This document shows positions 15,947 to 18,748 of a stretch of DNA of 18,748 nucleotides, piece after piece. Positions within the stretch are counted from its first letter, which is position 1; every line of letters begins with the position of its first letter. A program made the position numbers and the translations under genes. The notes beneath the pieces were generated by a model that was given only the letters and a program-made list of their open reading frames with translations, was not told the origin of the DNA and did not search any database. This DNA is from Streptomyces regalis. Its GTDB lineage: Bacteria; Actinomycetota; Actinomycetes; Streptomycetales; Streptomycetaceae. The stretch spans positions 1 through 18,748 of the forward strand of contig NZ_LLZG01000300.1 in assembly GCF_001509475.1 (NCBI RefSeq), read 5' to 3'.

Positions 15947-17053
15947 TCAACTTGGTACAGATGGCTGCCCCGGCAGCGTGACAAGAATCCGGCAACCCCG
16001 CTCGGATTCGGCCACCCCGATCCGGCCGCCGTGCAGATCGACGGCCCAGCGTGCGATCGCCAGCCCCAGCCCCGTACCGCCGTCACTGCCCGGCCCGTGC
16101 GGCCGGATCACGGCGCCCCGGTTGAACCGCTCGAAGACCCGGTGCCAGTCCGACCTCGGAATGCCCGGACCCTCGTCCAGGACCTCCAGCTCCAGCGACT
16201 CCGGGAACGCCCCGCGCCGCGCCTTGACCGTCACGCGGCCGTGCGGCGGGCTGTGCTTGATCGCGTTGTCGATGAGGTTGGCGACGACCTGGTGGATGCG
16301 CTCGGGGTCGGCGTGCGCGGTCAGCTCCGGCGGGGAGACGTCGAGGTGCAGATGGACGTCGGTGCGGGTGTGGCTGCCGGAGCCCGACGCCATGCCCCCG
16401 CGCGCGGAGGCGACCATGTTGGCCTCCTTGAGCACGCCGGACAGGTACGGCCAGACCTCGAAGCGCCGCAGGCGCAGCGGTACGACGCCGTTGTCCAGGC
16501 GGGACAGGTCCAGCAGCGTCTCCACGAGCCGGCCCAGCCGCTCGGTCTGCTTCAGCGCCGTGCGCATCGTCTCGGGGTCGGCCTCGGCGATGCCGTCGAC
16601 CACGTTCTCCAGGACGGCCCGCAGGCCCGCGATCGGGGTGCGCAGCTCGTGCGAGACGTTCGCCACCAGCTCCTTGCGCTGCTGGTCCTGGGCCTCCAGC
16701 TCGTCGGCCATGAGGTTGATCGTCCCGGCCAGGTCGCCCAGCTCGTCCCGGCGGTTCTCCCGCACCCGGCGCGTGTAGTCGCCGTGCGAGATGGACCGGG
16801 CCACCGCGTTCATCTCGTCCAGCGGCGCGGTGAGCGAATGGGCCACGAACTGCGTAATGAGCAGGGTGGCGATCATCGAGAAGACCGTGATGAAGCGCAG
16901 CTCCGTCTGGGTGCGTACGGCGATCATCGACAGTCCTGTGGTGATCAGCACCGCGATGATGACCAGCGCGCCCAGCTTGGTCTTGATCGAGAACGGACGT
17001 ACGCCGCCCCAGGGTTCCCCGGGGCCTCTCCGCGCGGCCGGCCCGTCGCTCAT
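15947..17053 (-). CDS. Membrane sensor histidine kinase with minimal extracytoplasmic loop
   Basis: The 368-aa kinase has two hydrophobic segments (about residues 27-46 and 53-74) joined by only about seven residues (RTQTELR), then a HAMP domain beginning TAPLDEMNAVARSISHGDY. A HisKA domain follows with phospho-acceptor His135 in VSHELRTP, and then a HATPase domain with NLIDNAIKH, DEGPGIP and GGTGLGLAIARW. ATG 17053 is chosen because it overlaps the response regulator stop by 4 nt (ATGA, 17050-17053); the open frame to 17182 is within the regulator gene. It should autophosphorylate and pass phosphate to the partner regulator. With almost no outer loop it probably senses a membrane or cytoplasmic signal. 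Its position just upstream of kgd is suggestive, but nothing in the sequence proves that it controls kgd. Confidence 0.95.
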   Translation of the reverse strand: MSDGPAARRGPGEPWGGVRPFSIKTKLGALVIIAVLITTGLSMIAVRTQTELRFITVFSMIATLLITQFVAHSLTAPLDEMNAVARSISHGDYTRRVRENRRDELGDLAGTINLMADELEAQDQQRKELVANVSHELRTPIAGLRAVLENVVDGIAEADPETMRTALKQTERLGRLVETLLDLSRLDNGVVPLRLRRFEVWPYLSGVLKEANMVASARGGMASGSGSHTRTDVHLHLDVSPPELTAHADPERIHQVVANLIDNAIKHSPPHGRVTVKARRGAFPESLELEVLDEGPGIPRSDWHRVFERFNRGAVIRPHGPGSDGGTGLGLAIARWAVDLHGGRIGVAESERGCRILVTLPGQPSVPS

Positions 17054-17787
17054 GGCGTCGGGGTCTCCAGGGCGTAGCCCACGCCGTGCACCGTACGGAT
17101 CCGCTCGGCGCCGATCTTCCGGCGCAGCGCCTTGATGTGGCTGTCGACCGTGCGGGTGCCGGAGGCGTCGGCCCAGTCCCACACCTCGGCGAGCAGCTGC
17201 TCACGCGAGAGCACCGCGCGCGGGGTGTTCGCCAGGCACACCAGGAGGTCGAACTCGGTCGGCGTGAGGTGAACATCCTCACTGCGCACCCGAACCCGCC
17301 GCTGCGCGTGGTCGATCTCCAGCTCGCCGAGGCGCAGGATGCCGGACCGCGGGGTCGTGGCGGCCAGGGCGGCCCGCTCGACGCGGCGCAGCAGCACGTG
17401 CACGCGTGCCGCCAGCTCCCGCATCGAGAACGGCTTGGTCATGTAGTCGTCGGCGCCGACACCGAGCCCGACCAGCATGTCGGTCTCGTCGTCGCGCGCG
17501 GTCAGCATCAGTACCGGCACCGGCCGCTGGGCCTGCACCCGGCGGCATACCTCCAGGCCGTCGAAGCCCGGCAGCATGATGTCGAGGATCAGCAGGTCGG
17601 GCTGCCACGCCTCGGCCGTGTCGACGGCCGCCGGACCGTCGCCCGCGGTCTGCACGAGGAATCCCTCGGCACGCAGGCGGGCCGCGATGGCGTCCACGAT
17701 GGTCGGATCGTCCTCGACCACGAGGACCCGGCGCTGTGCGCCCGGGGTCGCCGTCGTGCCGTTGTGGGAGGTGTGTGTCTGCTCCAT
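17050..17787 (-). CDS. OmpR-family response regulator
   Basis: This 245-aa regulator has a receiver domain with the acidic pair in VLVVEDD (Glu25-Asp27), phospho-acceptor Asp69 in LLILDIMLPG, Thr96 in VLMLTARDD and Lys118 in YMTKPFSMREL. A winged-helix DNA-binding domain occupies about residues 150-240 (LTPTEFDLLVCL, then RTVDSHIKALRRKIG and VHGVGYALE), as in OmpR/PhoB proteins. ATG 17787 is preceded on its strand by GGGGCGGGCG, a good ribosome site; the longer frame to 17853 has no such support. It is translationally coupled to the sensor kinase by a 4-nt overlap, forming a standard two-component pair. Target genes are unknown. Confidence 0.96.
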   Translation of the reverse strand: MEQTHTSHNGTTATPGAQRRVLVVEDDPTIVDAIAARLRAEGFLVQTAGDGPAAVDTAEAWQPDLLILDIMLPGFDGLEVCRRVQAQRPVPVLMLTARDDETDMLVGLGVGADDYMTKPFSMRELAARVHVLLRRVERAALAATTPRSGILRLGELEIDHAQRRVRVRSEDVHLTPTEFDLLVCLANTPRAVLSREQLLAEVWDWADASGTRTVDSHIKALRRKIGAERIRTVHGVGYALETPTP

Positions 17788-17919
17788 CGCCCGCCCCAAA
17801 GTTGCTTTCCGGAATCCGTGGGGTGATCCCGCTATCTGGCTATGCCTGCGCATGCTTGCGATTGACGCTTGAATGATCCGCGTCAGAGAAGCAGAGTACG
17901 GGGAGTCACCGTGCCACGG

Positions 17920-18597
17920 CTATCCAGGTCGGACGGCAAGGTGCACGACGTCCGGAACGCCCCGGGCAACGGGGATCTCTTCGGTACGCACCTGTTGGAA
18001 TCCGGCATTACACAAGGTTTCTTCGAATTCCGGAGAGGGCTGGGCGGACCATACGGCCAGCACCCCGCCCGGCCTCAACGCCCTTGCGCAGGCCGCCAGT
18101 CCGGCCGGTGAGTACAGGCTGTCGTTGCCGTCGGTGACGGTCCAGCCGGGTCCGTTGTCGATGTCGAGACACAGTGCGTCATACGTGTCGTAAGTCTCAT
18201 GTACGTGCGCGACGAGATCCGTTTGCAGAATCTCGGTGCGTGGGTCGGCGAGGGCACAGGCGGAGAAGTCGGACAACGGCCCGTCGAGATGCCAGCCGAT
18301 AATCGCGGGCTCGCGCTCGACCACGGTGATCCGTTTCGGGCGCGGATCGGCGGCGGCGTGTGCGAGCGAGAACCCCACGCCGAGCCCGCCGATCAGCACC
18401 TCCGGGTCCGGCCGCCCGGCCAGCGCACCGAGCGCCGTGTCGACGAGCAGCCGCTCCGAGCGCCCGTCGGAGGTGTCCATCAGGAAGCAGCCGTTCGCGA
18501 TGATCTGGAGCAGTTCGCCGTGCCGCCGCAGCACGATCTCGCCGTACGGGCCCTCGCGACGGTCCAGGACTTCGGGGATGTCGTACGAAGTGGGCAT
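17920..18597 (-). CDS. Spermidine-synthase-like Rossmann-fold protein
   Basis: The 225-aa product resembles the polyamine aminopropyltransferase / methyltransferase-like group: a short N-terminal beta region (GEIVLRRHGELLQII), SERLLVDTALGAL, a nucleotide-binding glycine loop VLIGGLGVGFSLAHA (residues 67-81), an acidic residue after the second strand (Glu94 in VVEREP) and LDIDNGPGW (144-152). True spermidine synthases carry GGGDG and a catalytic Asp in a DSSDP-like motif; here the loop is GGLGVG and the second motif is LDIDNG, so aminopropyl transfer is doubtful although databases often label such proteins spermidine synthase. It is about 50-60 residues shorter than typical SpeE. ATG 18597 has AGGA 7 nt upstream. 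The right arm of the 99-bp inverted repeat ends 37 bp before this start. The gene is transcribed toward the response regulator and separated from it by 132 bp. Confidence 0.82.
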   Translation of the reverse strand: MPTSYDIPEVLDRREGPYGEIVLRRHGELLQIIANGCFLMDTSDGRSERLLVDTALGALAGRPDPEVLIGGLGVGFSLAHAAADPRPKRITVVEREPAIIGWHLDGPLSDFSACALADPRTEILQTDLVAHVHETYDTYDALCLDIDNGPGWTVTDGNDSLYSPAGLAACARALRPGGVLAVWSAQPSPEFEETLCNAGFQQVRTEEIPVARGVPDVVHLAVRPG

Positions 18598-18634
18598 CCG
18601 GTCATCCTGGCAGGTGAGACCGGGACGGCCGAGG

Positions 18635-18733
18635 GGTTGAAAGCTGCTACCGGGAGTTTCGGTATTCGTCAGCGGCTGTCAGTGGGCGTTGGTAGGTTGA
18701 GTGTTGGCCGGGTGGCGAAAGCCAAGCCATCCG
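18635..18733 (-). repeat. Right arm of the 99-bp inverted repeat
   Basis: This is the reverse complement of 1-99 with one difference at 18649. It lies immediately upstream of the spermidine-synthase-like gene, just as the left arm lies upstream of the first plus-strand gene, so both copies have the same orientation relative to the gene they precede. Read outward (+ strand here) it contains TTGAAA (18637-18642) and, 17 bp on, CGGTAT (18660-18665), a weak promoter-like pair. A TACCG / CGGTA mini-stem (18648-18652, 18661-18665 approximately) lies inside. The single difference changes an A-T pair of that stem to a G-T pair. Confidence 0.95.
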
Positions 18734-18736
18734 GCC
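18706..18736 (+). other. Hairpin at the outer end of the right repeat arm
   Basis: GGCCGGGTGGC (18706-18716) pairs with GCCATCCGGCC (18726-18736) around a 9-nt loop, giving an 11-bp stem with one G-T wobble. Almost all of it is inside the duplicated arm; in the left copy the last 3 nt fall outside the window. It could be a rho-independent-type terminator for outward transcription or the structured end of a small repeated element. No poly-U follows. Confidence 0.6.
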
Positions 18737-18748
18737 GCAGTGCGGCGG

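Noticed and set aside
1..18733. Transposon with terminal inverted repeats
   Set aside because: No transposase or integrase is encoded between the arms and the interior includes a core TCA-cycle gene. The repeat itself is reported, but a classical transposon is not supported.

Overview
The window is very GC-rich with strong third-position GC bias, and its long genes overlap at ATGA/GTGA junctions. A fused actinobacterial-type 2-oxoglutarate decarboxylase/dehydrogenase (Kgd) and a small DUF6104-type protein also point to a chromosomal segment of a Streptomyces or close relative.

Left part (294-11497, + strand) is an accessory, immunity-like cassette. In order it encodes: a small trypsin-co-occurring (Trypco1/CU044_2847-like) protein; a trypsin-like protease fused to a VMAP-C-like domain; after a 148-bp gap with operator-like structure, a MoxR AAA+ ATPase; a 1094-aa SAV_2336-type protein with a vWA-like metal-binding motif and C-terminal TPR-like helices; a 50-aa peptide gene that is easily missed (GTG start) and ends in His-Tyr-Glu-Asp-Ala-Pro; an FxsB-type radical SAM/SPASM maturase; and, after a second promoter-like gap, a TIR-like/NB-ARC-like ATPase/TPR protein of the FxsT type. 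The SAV_2336 gene, peptide gene and maturase gene overlap by 4 nt each (GTGA, ATGA). A VMAP-MoxR-vWA ternary conflict system is thus joined in one operon to a cyclophane-type RiPP pathway. The peptide would be crosslinked at its YxD tail by the radical SAM enzyme. The NTPases, protease and FxsT would act as sensing, switching and processing parts. The biological output is not known from the sequence.

Right part (11528-18597, - strand) looks like conserved core chromosome: a DUF6104-type small protein, a strong terminator hairpin, the 1273-aa Kgd, a sensor kinase with almost no extracytoplasmic loop, its OmpR-type response regulator (4-nt overlap), and a spermidine-synthase-like Rossmann protein that lacks the usual catalytic motifs.

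The two ends of the window carry a 99-bp inverted repeat (1-99 and 18635-18733) with a single mismatch. It encloses both the accessory cassette and the core block, and lies upstream of the outermost genes in the same relative orientation. It contains hairpins and is not explained by any gene. No rRNA, tRNA, CRISPR array or recognisable transposase gene was seen.
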